Assembly: GCA_937897325.1 (NCBI GenBank)
Contig: CALCOY010000009.1
Span: 1 to 64,000 of the forward strand
Length of the DNA stretch: 64,000 bases
DNA from: an uncultured Shimia sp.
GTDB lineage: Bacteria > Pseudomonadota > Alphaproteobacteria > Rhodobacterales > Rhodobacteraceae
Direction of reading: 5' to 3'
Below are positions 1 to 9,425 of this stretch, piece after piece. The notes beneath the pieces were generated by a model. That model was not told where the DNA came from, searched no databases, and saw only the letters and a list, made by a program, of their open reading frames with translations. The translations under genes and the position numbers were made by a program. How positions within the stretch are numbered: the first letter of the stretch is position 1; each line of letters opens with the position of its first letter.

Positions 1-28
1 CAGAAATCTCTGCTGCTTGGATACCCAT
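1..28 (-). CDS. atpA: ATP synthase F1 subunit alpha, N-terminal fragment
   Basis: Only the first nine codons lie in the window, reading MGIQAAEIS, which is the usual N-terminus of the alphaproteobacterial F1 alpha subunit. The ATG directly follows the TAA of atpH with no spacer, so the two are translationally linked in the atpHAGDC-type operon. The rest of the gene lies beyond the left edge. Identification rests on the N-terminal residues and the position after atpH. Confidence 0.85.
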
Positions 29-595
29 TTATCCGACCTCTTTCATTGCATTCTGTAGGGATGAGAGCTTTGAGCGGATCGACGTGTCGATCATCTTCGA
101 GCCCACTTTAACGATCATACCGCCAATCAGGCTTTCATCGACGGTGGCATTTATGGTGACATCCTTGCCCATCCGCTTTTTCAGCGTCTCGGAAAGTTTT
201 TCGCTTTGAGTCTTCGTCAGCGCCTTGGCGGTCGTCACATCCGCCGTGACCTCGCCCTTGTCTTCGGCGATGATGTCGCGCAGGGCCTGAACAAGCTGTG
301 GCACCACAAAAAGGCGCCGCTTTTCCGCCATCAGGGCCAGAGTGTTCGACATGATCGTCGACAAACCCATCTTTGCGGCGATTGCCGTTATGGCGGCACC
401 CTGCTCTTGGCGACTGTAAATCGGGGAATGGATCAGGCCATTGAAATCGGCGCTTGTCGCCATCGCATCAGTTAGGGCGCTCAGATCGGCCTCGATGGCC
501 TTGACGTCTTTGGCTTCCTTGGCAAGGTCATAAACGGCTGCGGCATATCGGGCCGCGATACCTGTGGAAATCGAAGCTGGTTCGGACACGTCCAC
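29..595 (-). CDS. atpH: ATP synthase F1 subunit delta
   Basis: A 188-residue protein of the OSCP/delta family, the stalk subunit that joins the F1 head to the membrane F0 sector. The C-terminal part carries the typical IGGMIVKVGSKMIDTSIRSK segment. The length is normal for the family. The start is GTG at 595; a GAAAGGG ribosome-binding sequence lies just upstream, and no ATG start in the same frame lies nearby. It is the first gene of the atp operon and is followed without spacing by atpA. The upstream region 596-1030 should hold the operon promoter. Confidence 0.95.
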   Translation of the reverse strand: MDVSEPASISTGIAARYAAAVYDLAKEAKDVKAIEADLSALTDAMATSADFNGLIHSPIYSRQEQGAAITAIAAKMGLSTIMSNTLALMAEKRRLFVVPQLVQALRDIIAEDKGEVTADVTTAKALTKTQSEKLSETLKKRMGKDVTINATVDESLIGGMIVKVGSKMIDTSIRSKLSSLQNAMKEVG

Positions 596-1030
596 CCTTT
601 CGATGTCATGGCCCTACCTCAAAAGGGCAGGACACGGTTAGTGGACCCGTTTGGGGCGGGTCTGCAAATCAGGGCGGATGTAGCAGAGGGTTCGCCACCC
701 CGCAACACAGGTTTGCGATAACGCAAATCGTTTGATTTTTTTCAATTTCAATACGTTAGCCCGCCTGCGGCAGTTTGTGCCGGAAGTTTTGTCAGGAAAT
801 CGTCACAAAAGCGCAGTCCAAATCATTCCGATTCATCAAGATGCACACTCATAAGTTGATTAGAATCTGAATCAACCCTTCACCTGGCATCATCAAATCA
901 AGCAGGCCCAACTTTCTCTGGGTCAAAAAAATCCCGGAGAGTTCGAGAGGCAGCGCCTCTCGAGGCCCGCGCGGCCCAAGCGCAATAAATCAAATGCGGC
1001 GCAGCCGCGCCTTTTGGTAAAACCGCCGGA
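596..1030. other. Intergenic region: atp operon promoter region and permease 3' end
   Basis: About 435 bases without a credible gene. It lies upstream of atpH (minus strand) and downstream of the FbpB-type permease (also minus). Visible elements are a strong hairpin at 943-963, a weaker 5-bp hairpin at 996-1008, an imperfect FNR-like sequence at 732-745 and an inverted repeat TTGATT-N8-AATCAA at 856-875. I could not place a convincing -35/-10 pair for the atp operon. Confidence 0.6.
925..963 (-). terminator. Probable terminator downstream of the FbpB-type permease
   Basis: Perfect 9-bp stem (943-951 with 955-963, three-base loop). On the minus strand it is followed after 12 bases by a run of seven T. 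The spacing between stem and T run is longer than ideal, so efficiency is uncertain. Confidence 0.45.
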
Positions 1031-2692
1031 TCAGGATCGACGCCGCCCCACTTGCCGACAGATTAGAATGACCGGCAAAAGCCCCATCGCTACGATCACC
1101 AGGCTCGGCACCGCCGCCCCTTCCAGCCGCTCGTCCGAGGCGAGGCGATAGGCCTGCACCGCCAGCGTGTCATAGTTGAAAGGTCGCATGATCAGCGTCG
1201 CGGGCAATTCTTTCATCACATCCACGAACACAATCAACAGCGCAGTCAAAAGGCTCGGCGTCAGAATCGGCAGATGAATCCGCCGCAACGTGCCCATAGG
1301 CCCGCGCCCCAGCGAACGGCTCGCTGCGTCCATATTGTCATGGACCTGCGCCTGCCCTCCCTCATAGGCGCCGAGTGCAGCTGCCATGAACCGGACCATA
1401 TAGGCAAAGACCAGCAGCCAGATGGACCCGGTGAAAAGCAGACCCGTTGAGATGTCGAAGTTCGCCCGCATCCAGGCGTCAAGCGCGTTATCAAAGCTCG
1501 CAAACGGCACGAGCAGGCCTATGGCGATAACCCCCCCCGGCACCGCATATCCCAACCGCGCCACATAGCCTGCCCCATTGGAAAGCGGCCCCGGCGACAT
1601 GCGCCGGAAGAACCCGACGGCCACGGCGCCGCCCACGGTTATCAGCGCCGCGACAGAGGCCAGCGTCAGCGAATTCTGCACAAAACCCAGATAGCGCGGA
1701 CTCAGTAAGTCCTGCTCTGAACCAATCCCCATCTCGAACAGGATCACGACCGGCAGGATCGCACCGAACACAACCGGCATGCCACACAGCGCAACGGCCA
1801 ATGCCGCCCACCCGCCGCGCAGGGTGATGGGTGCCTGATGACGCTGCCCCCGGCTGGGGTCGTGATATTTGGCATTGCCCCGTTGCGCCCGCTCTAGCAT
1901 CGCCAGCAGCAAGGCGAAGGTCAGCAAGCACAGGGCAAGCTGCGCCGCCCCGGCCCGATCCGCAAGGGAAAACCAGCTTGTGTAGATCCCGGTCGCAAAG
2001 GTCTGAACCCCGAAATAGGCCACCGTTCCGAAATCCGCGATCGTCTCCATCACCGCAAGCAAAACGCCCCCCGCGATGGCAGGCCGCGCCAGTGGCAGGC
2101 TCACACTCAGAAAGGCGCCCAGCGGGCTGCTTCCAAGCGCCCGCGCCGCGATGAAGGTTGATCCGCTTTGCTGCAGAAACGAGGCACGCGCCAGAAGATA
2201 GACGTAAGGATAAAGCACCAGCACCAGCATAACCGCCGCCCCGCCCAATGATCGCACCTCGGGGAACCAATAATCCCGCGGCCCCCATCCCATCAGATCC
2301 CTTAGGGTCGCCTGCACGATGCCCGGATGATCCAGTACATGCGTATAGGCATAGGCCAGCACATAGGCGGGGAAGGCCAGCGGCAGGACAAGCAAGATCT
2401 CAAAGATCTTCACGCAGGGAAAGCGTGTCATGGTTACCAGCCAGGCCGCTCCGACACCAATGGCAAAGGTGCCGAACCCAACCAAGAGAACCAGCAGCCC
2501 CGTATTGGCGATGTACCGCGGCAGAACCGTCGCAGCCAGATGACTGACCGCATCAAGCCCACCCAGAAGCGCCGCAATTGCCACTGCGACCATGGGAAGA
2601 AGACATAGAAATGCGACCAGCAGTGCTGTGGCCGACAGCCCAAACGGCACGGTCCGACCTTTCGGGGCTTGCAAAAGATGGTATTGCGTCAC
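1031..2692 (-). CDS. Iron(III) ABC transporter permease, fused FbpB/SfuB type
   Basis: A 553-residue polytopic membrane protein with two tandem binding-protein-dependent permease halves, about 12 hydrophobic segments in all. Each half has an EAA-type cytoplasmic loop that would contact the ATPase: AARALGSSPLGAFLSVSLP near residues 182-200, and AASRSLGRGPMGTLRRIHLP in the second half near 455-475. This fused layout and length are typical of ferric iron permeases. Oddly, no periplasmic binding protein or ATPase gene lies next to it, so its partners must be encoded elsewhere. The start is GTG at 2692 with a weak ribosome-binding site; a slightly different start is possible. Substrate is inferred from family only. 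Confidence 0.85.
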   Translation of the reverse strand: MTQYHLLQAPKGRTVPFGLSATALLVAFLCLLPMVAVAIAALLGGLDAVSHLAATVLPRYIANTGLLVLLVGFGTFAIGVGAAWLVTMTRFPCVKIFEILLVLPLAFPAYVLAYAYTHVLDHPGIVQATLRDLMGWGPRDYWFPEVRSLGGAAVMLVLVLYPYVYLLARASFLQQSGSTFIAARALGSSPLGAFLSVSLPLARPAIAGGVLLAVMETIADFGTVAYFGVQTFATGIYTSWFSLADRAGAAQLALCLLTFALLLAMLERAQRGNAKYHDPSRGQRHQAPITLRGGWAALAVALCGMPVVFGAILPVVILFEMGIGSEQDLLSPRYLGFVQNSLTLASVAALITVGGAVAVGFFRRMSPGPLSNGAGYVARLGYAVPGGVIAIGLLVPFASFDNALDAWMRANFDISTGLLFTGSIWLLVFAYMVRFMAAALGAYEGGQAQVHDNMDAASRSLGRGPMGTLRRIHLPILTPSLLTALLIVFVDVMKELPATLIMRPFNYDTLAVQAYRLASDERLEGAAVPSLVIVAMGLLPVILICRQVGRRRS

Positions 2693-2765
2693 GTCTGGTC
2701 CGCACTCTGAAACACCGAACGTTTATGTGGGATTCCGCCCCGGATATCCAGTGCAAGGCGCGTGT

Positions 2766-2805
2766 CCAAAAGAACGAAGGGCGGCCCTCCTCTGGCCGCC
2801 CTTCG
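2766..2805 (-). terminator. Rho-independent terminator of ccoNOQP
   Basis: Perfect 12-bp GC-rich stem (2775-2786 with 2794-2805, seven-base loop). On the minus strand it is followed by TTCTTTT. It begins about 27 bases after the ccoP stop codon. Confidence 0.85.
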
Positions 2806-2831
2806 CTGGCTTCCTAAGGTGATCCAGCGGC

Positions 2832-3698
2832 TTACTGGCCCCCTCCAAGCCGGTGCACATAAAGTGTCACCGCGCGTATCTCAGCCTCGCTCAGCCGGTC
2901 GTCCCAGTTTGGCATCACGCCGTAGCGGCTGTACCGCACCGTTTCCGTCAGCGTCTCGAAATCACCGCCATAAAGCCAGATCGCATCGGCGAGGTTTGGC
3001 GCGCCCTGCAACGGATCGCCTTCGCCCGCCTCGCCGTGACAGGCCGAACAATTGTCAACAAACAGCTCTTCTCCGGCTGCGGCCAGTTGCGCGTCCTGCG
3101 ACGCACCGGACAGGGATTGCACATAATTGACCACCTGCGCGATTTCTTCATCGCTCAGAATATCGCCGAAGGCTGGCATTTCGGAATAGCGCGAATCCGG
3201 GTGTTCGTTGCGGATGCCATAGGTGATCGTGGTGTGAATATCCTCGATCGAACCGCCCCAAAGCCACGCATCATCCAACAGGTTCGGATAGCCTGCAGCC
3301 TGAACACCCGCCGCACCCGAGCCGTGGCATTGCGAGCAATAGGTTCGAAAAACCGCCGCACCCGATGAGGTCGCGTATTGCGTCAGTTCAGGATCTTCGA
3401 CCAGCGAGGTCAGTTCGACCGAGGCAAGGCGGCCATTGATATCCGCATTTGCCGCCTCGACCCGCTGGATTTCTTCAGCGACTTCGGCGCGGGTTGAATA
3501 GCCCAGAAGCCCGGTTGTCGCCTGGCTGATCAGCGGCCAAGCCGGATACGCAATCGTATAACCCAGGCCCCAGATGATGGTCAGATAGAAGGTCCAGAGC
3601 CACCAGCGGGGCAGGGGGTTGTTCCATTCTTCGATCCCGTCCCATTCATGGCCCGTCGTTCCGTAGCCCTGTTCGCTGGTATGGTCGCTTTTCTTCAT
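2832..3698 (-). CDS. ccoP: cbb3-type cytochrome c oxidase, diheme subunit III
   Basis: 288 residues: a cytoplasmic N-terminus, one membrane anchor near residues 31-55, then two cytochrome c domains. Heme motifs are CSQCH at 121-125 and CSACH at 217-221, each followed by a distal methionine segment (SEMPAFGD near 172; VMPNWDD near 263). CcoP passes electrons from periplasmic cytochrome c to CcoO and CcoN. The start is ATG with GGAGG upstream, and it overlaps the ccoQ stop by four bases (ATGA). Last gene of the oxidase operon, followed by a strong terminator. Confidence 0.97.
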   Translation of the reverse strand: MKKSDHTSEQGYGTTGHEWDGIEEWNNPLPRWWLWTFYLTIIWGLGYTIAYPAWPLISQATTGLLGYSTRAEVAEEIQRVEAANADINGRLASVELTSLVEDPELTQYATSSGAAVFRTYCSQCHGSGAAGVQAAGYPNLLDDAWLWGGSIEDIHTTITYGIRNEHPDSRYSEMPAFGDILSDEEIAQVVNYVQSLSGASQDAQLAAAGEELFVDNCSACHGEAGEGDPLQGAPNLADAIWLYGGDFETLTETVRYSRYGVMPNWDDRLSEAEIRAVTLYVHRLGGGQ

Positions 3699-3880
3699 GT
3701 CCGATCCTCCATTGGATCAGCAGGTTTGTCGTCGTTTCGAAAGGGCGCTTGTGCCGCATCGTCATGGATCTTCCGAGATCCGGGCCGGAAGACGTAGATG
3801 CCGACCCCCAGAAAGATGAGGAACATGACGAGAAGGCCCCAGCTGTCGGCCAGTTCACGCAGGAATGAATATTGCTCCAT
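3695..3880 (-). CDS. ccoQ: cbb3-type cytochrome c oxidase subunit CcoQ
   Basis: A 61-residue protein with one membrane span (residues about 14-33, [20 protein letters not shown]), the standard layout of CcoQ (FixQ), which stabilises the oxidase. It lies between ccoO and ccoP and overlaps ccoP by four bases. Identification rests on size, the YVFRPGSRK-like segment after the span, and position. Confidence 0.93.
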   Translation of the reverse strand: MEQYSFLRELADSWGLLVMFLIFLGVGIYVFRPGSRKIHDDAAQAPFRNDDKPADPMEDRT

Positions 3881-3889
3881 CTTGCGCTC

Positions 3890-4615
3890 CTACCGGCTTG
3901 CATCCGGCACAAAGGTCGAGAAATCGACCAGCGTGCCCAGCATCTGCATGTATGCTATCAGCGCATCGGCTTCGGAAATCCCGTCCTGCCCGTCGAAATT
4001 GCGCACCTGCGCCCCCGGATAGCGTTCCAGAAGCCCATCGAAATCGCTATCCGCATCGGCCTGCGCACGGAAATCGGCACGCGCGTTTTCAATCATCTCG
4101 TCGGTGTAAGGCACGCCCACGAAACGGTGGGTCGACATCAGGTCTTCGACATATTCCGGGGTGATCAACGTGCGTTCGAGAAAGGCGTATTTCGGCATCA
4201 CCGATTCCGGCACGACCGATTGCGGATCACGGAAGTGATCGACATGCCAATCGTCGGAATAGCGCCCGCCGACCCGGGCCAGATCCGGCCCAGTCCGCTT
4301 CGAACCCCACTGGAACGGATGGTCATACATCGACTCGGCGGCCAGCGAATAATGCCCATAACGTTCGACCTCATCGCGCATGGGTCGGATCATCTGACTG
4401 TGGCAGACATAGCAGCCTTCGCGCACGTAGATCTCGCGCCCGGTCAGTTCGAGGGGCGAGTAGGGTCGCATGCCTTCCACCTTCTCGATCGTGTTTTCGA
4501 GGTAGAAAAGCGGAACGATCTGCACGATGCCCCCGATCGTGACAACCAGAAAGCTGAAGATCAGCAGAAGCGTCGCGTTGGTTTCCAGGATCTTGTGGCG
4601 GTCAAGAATTGCCAT
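3890..4615 (-). CDS. ccoO: cbb3-type cytochrome c oxidase, monoheme subunit II
   Basis: 241 residues with an N-terminal membrane anchor (about 14-36) and a single heme motif CYVCH at residues 68-72, followed by the [10 protein letters not shown] segment conserved in CcoO/FixO. It transfers electrons from CcoP to the catalytic subunit in the cytoplasmic membrane. It starts 13 bases after ccoN with an AGGGAGG ribosome-binding site, so it belongs to the same transcript. Confidence 0.97.
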   Translation of the reverse strand: MAILDRHKILETNATLLLIFSFLVVTIGGIVQIVPLFYLENTIEKVEGMRPYSPLELTGREIYVREGCYVCHSQMIRPMRDEVERYGHYSLAAESMYDHPFQWGSKRTGPDLARVGGRYSDDWHVDHFRDPQSVVPESVMPKYAFLERTLITPEYVEDLMSTHRFVGVPYTDEMIENARADFRAQADADSDFDGLLERYPGAQVRNFDGQDGISEADALIAYMQMLGTLVDFSTFVPDASR

Positions 4616-4628
4616 CTCACATCCCTCC

Positions 4629-6239
4629 CTATTCGGCCGGGACGGCTGTTGGCAGCGGCGCCTTGGCTGGGGCCGCCCGCACAGTCATCCAAAGATTGTA
4701 GCACATGATGATCGCACCAGCGAGGTAGAGAACCCCGCCCAGACCGCGGACCACATACATCGGGAACTTCGCACTGACCGTGTCGGCAAAGCTGTTGACC
4801 AGGAAGCCGTTGGCGTCCACTTCGCGCCACATCAGGCCTTCCATGATCCCGGTCACCCACATTGCGGCCGCATAAAGAACGATGCCAATCGTGGCGAGCC
4901 AGAAGTGCCAGTTCACGAGGCTTAGGCTGTAAAGCCGCTCGCGTTTCCACAGGACTGGCGTCAGGAAGTAGAGCGCGCCGAACGTGATCATGCCGTTCCA
5001 GCCCAACGCACCGGAATGCACGTGCCCGATGGTCCAGTCGGTATAGTGGCTAAGGCTGTTGACCGCCCGGATCGACATCATCGGACCTTCGAAGGTCGAC
5101 ATGCCGTAGAAGGCCAGGCTCGTCACCATCATCCGGATGACAGGATCCGTGCGCAGCTTGTCCCAAGCGCCCTGCAGGGTCATAAGGCCGTTGATCATTC
5201 CGCCCCAGGACGGCATCCAGAGGATAATCGAAAACACCATGCCTAGGGTCGACGCCCAGTCCGGCAACGCAGTGTAATGCAGGTGGTGCGGACCAGCCCA
5301 TATGTAAAGGAAGATCAGCGCCCAGAAGTGGATGATCGAAAGCTTGTAGCTGTAAACCGGACGTTCCGCCTGCTTCGGAATGAAGTAATACATCATCCCC
5401 AGAAAGCCTGCCGTCAGGAAGAAGCCCACGGCGTTGTGACCATACCACCATTGCACCATCGCATCCTGCACGCCGGCAAAAACCTGGATGGATTTGGATC
5501 CGAAGATCGAAACCGGGATCGCGATGTTATTGACGATGTGCAACATCGCGACGGTGACGATGAAGCTCAGGAAGAACCAGTTGGCAACGTAGATATGCGG
5601 CTCTTTCCGTTTGACGATCGTGCCGAGGAACACGGCCAGATAGGCCACCCAGACGATGGTCAGCCAAATGTCCACGTACCATTCAGGCTCTGCATATTCT
5701 TTGGATTGTGTGCCGCCCAGCAAATAGCCTGTCGCGGCCAGCACGATAAAAAGCTGGTAGCCCCAGAAAACGAACCAGACGAGATTGCCACCCCAAAGCC
5801 GCGCCGCTGAAGTTCGCTGTACGATGTAGAGCGACGAACAGATCAGCGCATTGCCCCCGAAGGCAAAGATCACCGCCGATGTGTGCAAGGGACGCAGTCG
5901 GCCGAAATTCCCGTAAGGTTGCGCCCATTCCAGGTTCAGCGCTGGAAAGGCCAGTTGAAAGGCGATGACCACGCCCACCAGAAAACCAACGACGCCCCAG
6001 AAGGCGGTCGCGATCACGCCGTAGCGCACCACATCATCCATGTATTCGTTGGTGGGTGTGGGCTTTACCGGCTCATCCGTTTGGCGCACCGTCCAAAGAA
6101 ACAGGCCGCCTGCGACCAGCATCAAAAGGATCATGTGAACCTGATAGGCCAGATCGCGCGCGTAGTTCGCGGCGATCATGGCGGCCAAAGTGGCCAGACC
6201 GTAGCCGATCAGTTTGACGTAATTTCCGTACCCTATCAT
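4629..6239 (-). CDS. ccoN: cbb3-type cytochrome c oxidase, catalytic subunit I
   Basis: 536 residues from the chosen start, about 12 membrane spans. Heme-copper oxidase histidines are visible in [30 protein letters not shown] and [15 protein letters not shown]. It reduces oxygen to water with high affinity and pumps protons. The open frame extends to 6341, but I chose ATG 6239 ([10 protein letters not shown]). Homologous N-termini begin close to the YVKL segment, a GGAG sequence lies upstream, and the longer version would run through the FNR box at 6328-6341. First gene of ccoNOQP. FnrL activation under low oxygen is inferred from that box. Confidence 0.96.
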   Translation of the reverse strand: MIGYGNYVKLIGYGLATLAAMIAANYARDLAYQVHMILLMLVAGGLFLWTVRQTDEPVKPTPTNEYMDDVVRYGVIATAFWGVVGFLVGVVIAFQLAFPALNLEWAQPYGNFGRLRPLHTSAVIFAFGGNALICSSLYIVQRTSAARLWGGNLVWFVFWGYQLFIVLAATGYLLGGTQSKEYAEPEWYVDIWLTIVWVAYLAVFLGTIVKRKEPHIYVANWFFLSFIVTVAMLHIVNNIAIPVSIFGSKSIQVFAGVQDAMVQWWYGHNAVGFFLTAGFLGMMYYFIPKQAERPVYSYKLSIIHFWALIFLYIWAGPHHLHYTALPDWASTLGMVFSIILWMPSWGGMINGLMTLQGAWDKLRTDPVIRMMVTSLAFYGMSTFEGPMMSIRAVNSLSHYTDWTIGHVHSGALGWNGMITFGALYFLTPVLWKRERLYSLSLVNWHFWLATIGIVLYAAAMWVTGIMEGLMWREVDANGFLVNSFADTVSAKFPMYVVRGLGGVLYLAGAIIMCYNLWMTVRAAPAKAPLPTAVPAE

Positions 6240-6327
6240 TCCGGGCTCCACTCTCCTGCGTGACAGCTTGGCCAAAGCCACGCTTCTTCTCTGGCGTCTC
6301 TTTTGACGACAGGTCCGCTCCCACGCC

Positions 6328-6341
6328 TTGATCTGGGTCAA
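6328..6341. promoter_or_regulatory. FNR box 1 (ccoN side)
   Basis: TTGATCTGGGTCAA matches the FNR palindrome TTGAT-N4-ATCAA with one mismatch. Its centre is about 95 bases upstream of the ccoN ATG. A class II arrangement would put the ccoN transcript start near 6293, leaving a leader of about 54 bases. fnrL itself lies 1 kb away. Confidence 0.8.
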
Positions 6342-6359
6342 GGAAAGTCGGGGGTTGGA

Positions 6360-6373
6360 TTGACGGGGATCAA
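6360..6373. promoter_or_regulatory. FNR box 2 (usp side)
   Basis: TTGACGGGGATCAA, one mismatch from the FNR palindrome, centred about 63 bases upstream of the universal stress protein ATG. Its centre is 32 bases, close to three helical turns, from box 1. It probably drives the divergent usp gene, and both dimers could sit on the same DNA face. Confidence 0.75.
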
Positions 6374-6429
6374 GGCACCACCACCCAGCCGGGAATAACG
6401 TTCCGCCAAATACATGAAGGAGACCGGCA

Positions 6430-7269
6430 ATGGCTTACAAATCCATCTTCACCGTGGTGACCGAAGACAGTCACGTCAAAGATCACGTCAGCGCTGTCAT
6501 GAGCTTTGCCAAAAGCCACGATGCGCATCTGGAAGTTCTGGCCCTTGGCGTGGATCGCAGCCATGCTGGCTTGCACTACAGCGAACTCAGCGCAGCCATA
6601 TTGCAGGCCGGTATGGAAGATGCCCAGACCACCGCGAATGCGCTTGCAAAAGGGGCTGAGGATGTGATGCAGGGCGAGATGCTGCGCTTTGGCGTGACCC
6701 CGATGATCGCGCAGACAGGCAGCATAGCGGACGAAGTTACGCGTATGGCGCGGTTTTCCGATCTGGGCATTTTGCCGCAACCCTACGGGCCCAACGCCCA
6801 TCCCGATGATGTCACCGTGACCGAGGCCGCCCTTTTCAGCGCGGGAGTGCCTGTGCTCTTGCTGCCCGACAATGCAGGACCGTATGTCGCACCACGCCGT
6901 CTGCTGCTGGGCTGGAATGAAAGCGAAGAGGCTATGGCAGCGACCCGCTCGGCGATGCCGCTGCTGATCGAAAGCGACACCGCATATATCACCATCATAG
7001 ATCCCCCGCGCCACGGGCCGGACCGATCAGATCCAGGCGGATTGCTCAGCCAATATCTGGCACGTCACGGCATCCGATGCGAGATTGACGTGGTCGCCCG
7101 CACTCTGCCCCGCATCGGCGACGTGCTGCAACGTCAGATCGTGGACCGCGACATCGACATGGTGGTGATGGGCGCATATGGCCGCCCGCGCTGGTCAGAG
7201 GCGATGTTCGGCGGGGCCACCCGCCAGATGCTCGAAGAAGCCAGCGTGCCGGTGTTCATGGCACGCTAA
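6430..7269 (+). CDS. Universal stress protein, tandem UspA domains
   Basis: 279 residues built from two UspA-like alpha/beta domains (about 1-145 and 150-279). The second ends with the typical [19 protein letters not shown] nucleotide-binding loop. UspA proteins act in the cytoplasm under stress; the ligand here is unknown. Start ATG 6430 with AAGGAG eight bases upstream. It is divergent from ccoN, and FNR box 2 lies upstream, so low-oxygen induction is likely. It converges with fnrL. Confidence 0.9.
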   Translation: MAYKSIFTVVTEDSHVKDHVSAVMSFAKSHDAHLEVLALGVDRSHAGLHYSELSAAILQAGMEDAQTTANALAKGAEDVMQGEMLRFGVTPMIAQTGSIADEVTRMARFSDLGILPQPYGPNAHPDDVTVTEAALFSAGVPVLLLPDNAGPYVAPRRLLLGWNESEEAMAATRSAMPLLIESDTAYITIIDPPRHGPDRSDPGGLLSQYLARHGIRCEIDVVARTLPRIGDVLQRQIVDRDIDMVVMGAYGRPRWSEAMFGGATRQMLEEASVPVFMAR

Positions 7270-7277
7270 GCCGATCC

Positions 7278-8018
7278 TTAAACGAGGAGGCCGCCGTCGC
7301 AATCGTCGCCCGCCTCTTCCAGAAGAACACCCATATCCGGCACGACGACCCTGCGCTTACCCTCTAGCCGGATCACATCGTCGCGCTTCAGGGCAGAGAC
7401 CTGTCGGCTGACCGTCTCAAGCGTCAGGCCGAGGTAATCCGCCATCGCCTCGCGGGTCAGCGGCAAATCAAAAGTGCATGACGTCATCCGACCAGTGCTC
7501 AGCACCGCATCCCGACGGGCAATGATCGACATAAACGACGCGATCTTCTCCCGCGCGGTCTTGCGGCCCAGAATCAGCATCCATTCCCGCGCTGCATCCA
7601 GCTCGTCCAAAGTCATTTGCAACAGACGTTGGGCAATGTGCGGCGTACGGTTCATCATATCTTCGAAGGGGCGCTTTCGGAAACAGCACATCACAAGATC
7701 TGTGCGCGCGACAACGTCATAGGGCGATCCTTCTCGCCCCGGGCGTCCGACAAAATCCGACGGCAGCAAAAGGCCAACCATCTGACGGCGTCCATCCTCC
7801 ATCGTCTGGGTCAGTGTCGCCACACCCGACACGACCGAGGCCACAAAGTCCATCTTGTCGCCAGACCAGATAACCGTCTGTCCTGCTTCATAATTTCGAT
7901 AAAACTTGATCTCTTCTAGTTGAGCCAGTTCGTCTTCTTCGCAGCGGGCACAGACGGCCCTGTGCCTAATGGGACAATCGGCACATTCCTGGGTCGCAAC
8001 ATTGTAAGCGTTCTGCAT
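7278..8018 (-). CDS. fnrL: Oxygen-sensing transcriptional regulator FnrL
   Basis: 246 residues of the Crp/FNR family. The N-terminal cysteines C12, C15, C23 and C26 and a central CC pair (VMCCFRKRPF) can supply the 4Fe-4S ligands. A cNMP-type barrel and a helix-turn-helix follow. The recognition helix reads ETVSRQ, with the Glu, Ser and Arg that read TTGAT half-sites. Start chosen at ATG 8018 (MQNAYNVATQ); the longer frame to 8045 would run over the FNR box at 8032-8045. Targets in this window are inferred to be ccoN, usp and hemN. Confidence 0.95.
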   Translation of the reverse strand: MQNAYNVATQECADCPIRHRAVCARCEEDELAQLEEIKFYRNYEAGQTVIWSGDKMDFVASVVSGVATLTQTMEDGRRQMVGLLLPSDFVGRPGREGSPYDVVARTDLVMCCFRKRPFEDMMNRTPHIAQRLLQMTLDELDAAREWMLILGRKTAREKIASFMSIIARRDAVLSTGRMTSCTFDLPLTREAMADYLGLTLETVSRQVSALKRDDVIRLEGKRRVVVPDMGVLLEEAGDDCDGGLLV

Positions 8019-8031
8019 TTTTCGATGCCCG

Positions 8032-8045
8032 TTGATCTGTATCAA
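8032..8045. promoter_or_regulatory. FNR box between fnrL and hemN
   Basis: TTGATCTGTATCAA, a perfect FNR palindrome. Its centre (8038.5) is 34 bases before the upstream hemN ATG (8073) and 20 bases upstream of the fnrL ATG. It can activate hemN and, by blocking the promoter, repress fnrL. Confidence 0.88.
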
Positions 8046-8072
8046 TGTGCCCGCCCCTGGCTGGACCTAAAC

Positions 8073-9425
8073 ATGAGCACCATGGATGCTCAAATTCGAT
8101 TCCAAGCCATGGGGCTATTTGACGCGAAAGTGCCGCGTTATACAAGCTATCCGACAGCAGCACACTTTAAGGATGCAGTTGGTGCGGGCGATCATCGCAC
8201 TTGGGTTGAAGCCGTGCCCGAAGGCGCCGAAATCTCGCTTTATCTGCACATTCCGTTCTGCCGCAGGCTCTGCTGGTTCTGCGCCTGCCGCACCCAGGGC
8301 ACTCAAACGTTGCGCCCGGTCGAGGCGTATATCCAAACGCTAAAAAACGAGATCAGCCTGCTTGCCCAACATCTGAAGCCGAGCGTCACGCTCGGGCGAA
8401 TGCATTGGGGCGGCGGCACGCCAACGCTGCTCAGCCTCGAACTGATCGAGGATCTTGCCAGCCATATTGCGGCGGTGCTGCCGCTGAGCGATGGCGCGGA
8501 ATTCTCGGTCGAGATTGATCCGGCCGAGGTCGACCAGACCCGCATCGACGCACTGGCCAAGGCGGGGATGAACCGCGCTTCAATCGGCATTCAGGATTTC
8601 GATCCCGACATTCAGGTCACGATCGGACGGGTACAGGGCTTTGACATCACCGCCGATGCCGTGGAGATGCTGCGCAAAGCCGGCGTGCATTCGCTTAACG
8701 CCGATATCCTCTTTGGTCTACCCGACCAGACCGGCCGCAAGATCACAGAATCCGTCCAGAAGCTGCTTTCGCTGAGCCCGGATCGCGTGGCGCTTTATGG
8801 CTATGCTCATGTGCCCTGGATGGCGCGGCGGCAATCCATGATCCCGTCCGACAGGTTGCCCACGCCGCAGGAACGTCTGCGCCTTTTTGAAACTGCGCGG
8901 CGCCTTTTTGTCTGGGATGGCTACCGCGAGATCGGGATAGACCACTTCGCCACTGCCCATGACGGTCTGGCCATCGCGCAGGAAACCGGCGCATTGCGGC
9001 GGAATTTTCAAGGCTACACCGACGACAACACGCCCTGGCTGATCGGGCTTGGCGCGTCGGCGATTTCGCGGTTTCCGGAAGGCTACACGCAAAATATCAG
9101 CGCCACGTCCGGCTATGCCACAGCGATTGAAAACGGCACCTTTGCCACCGCCCGCGGGCATACTCTGACGGATGAAGACCGTCTGCGCGGACGCGTCATC
9201 GAAAAGATCATGTGCGATTTCAACGTCGTCGCCGACGATTTCGGTGAAGACGCTGCCAGGGTCCGGTCACTGATCGGAGAGGCGCGCGATGCGTTCGGCG
9301 AAACGCTTGGCGGCATGCGAGGCCGCCTGCTGATCCCGACCGAGGCGCGACCCCTCACCCGAATGGTCGCCCGGCACCTCGACGCCTACGAGGCAAGCCC
9401 AACAGGGCATTCCTCCGCGATCTAA
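8073..9425 (+). CDS. hemN: Oxygen-independent coproporphyrinogen III dehydrogenase
   Basis: 450 residues of the radical SAM HemN family, which decarboxylates coproporphyrinogen III in heme synthesis without oxygen. The cluster motif is in PFCRRLCWFCACRTQ (CxxxCxxC plus the extra cysteine typical of true HemN), followed by GGGTPTLL and the N-terminal KVPRYTSYPTA segment of the family. Length is normal for HemN. ATG 8073 and ATG 8082 are both possible; neither has a strong ribosome-binding site. Divergent from fnrL with an FNR box between, as in other Rhodobacteraceae. It ends overlapping the yejF stop. Confidence 0.95.
   Translation: MSTMDAQIRFQAMGLFDAKVPRYTSYPTAAHFKDAVGAGDHRTWVEAVPEGAEISLYLHIPFCRRLCWFCACRTQGTQTLRPVEAYIQTLKNEISLLAQHLKPSVTLGRMHWGGGTPTLLSLELIEDLASHIAAVLPLSDGAEFSVEIDPAEVDQTRIDALAKAGMNRASIGIQDFDPDIQVTIGRVQGFDITADAVEMLRKAGVHSLNADILFGLPDQTGRKITESVQKLLSLSPDRVALYGYAHVPWMARRQSMIPSDRLPTPQERLRLFETARRLFVWDGYREIGIDHFATAHDGLAIAQETGALRRNFQGYTDDNTPWLIGLGASAISRFPEGYTQNISATSGYATAIENGTFATARGHTLTDEDRLRGRVIEKIMCDFNVVADDFGEDAARVRSLIGEARDAFGETLGGMRGRLLIPTEARPLTRMVARHLDAYEASPTGHSSAI

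Noticed and set aside
856-875. Inverted repeat TTGATT-N8-AATCAA considered as an FNR box
   Set aside because: The half-sites are spaced by eight bases, not four; FNR would not bind this arrangement.
8032-8045. FNR box as a class II activator site for fnrL itself
   Set aside because: The -41.5 position would start transcription near 7997, inside the fnrL coding region. Repression of fnrL is the more likely effect.
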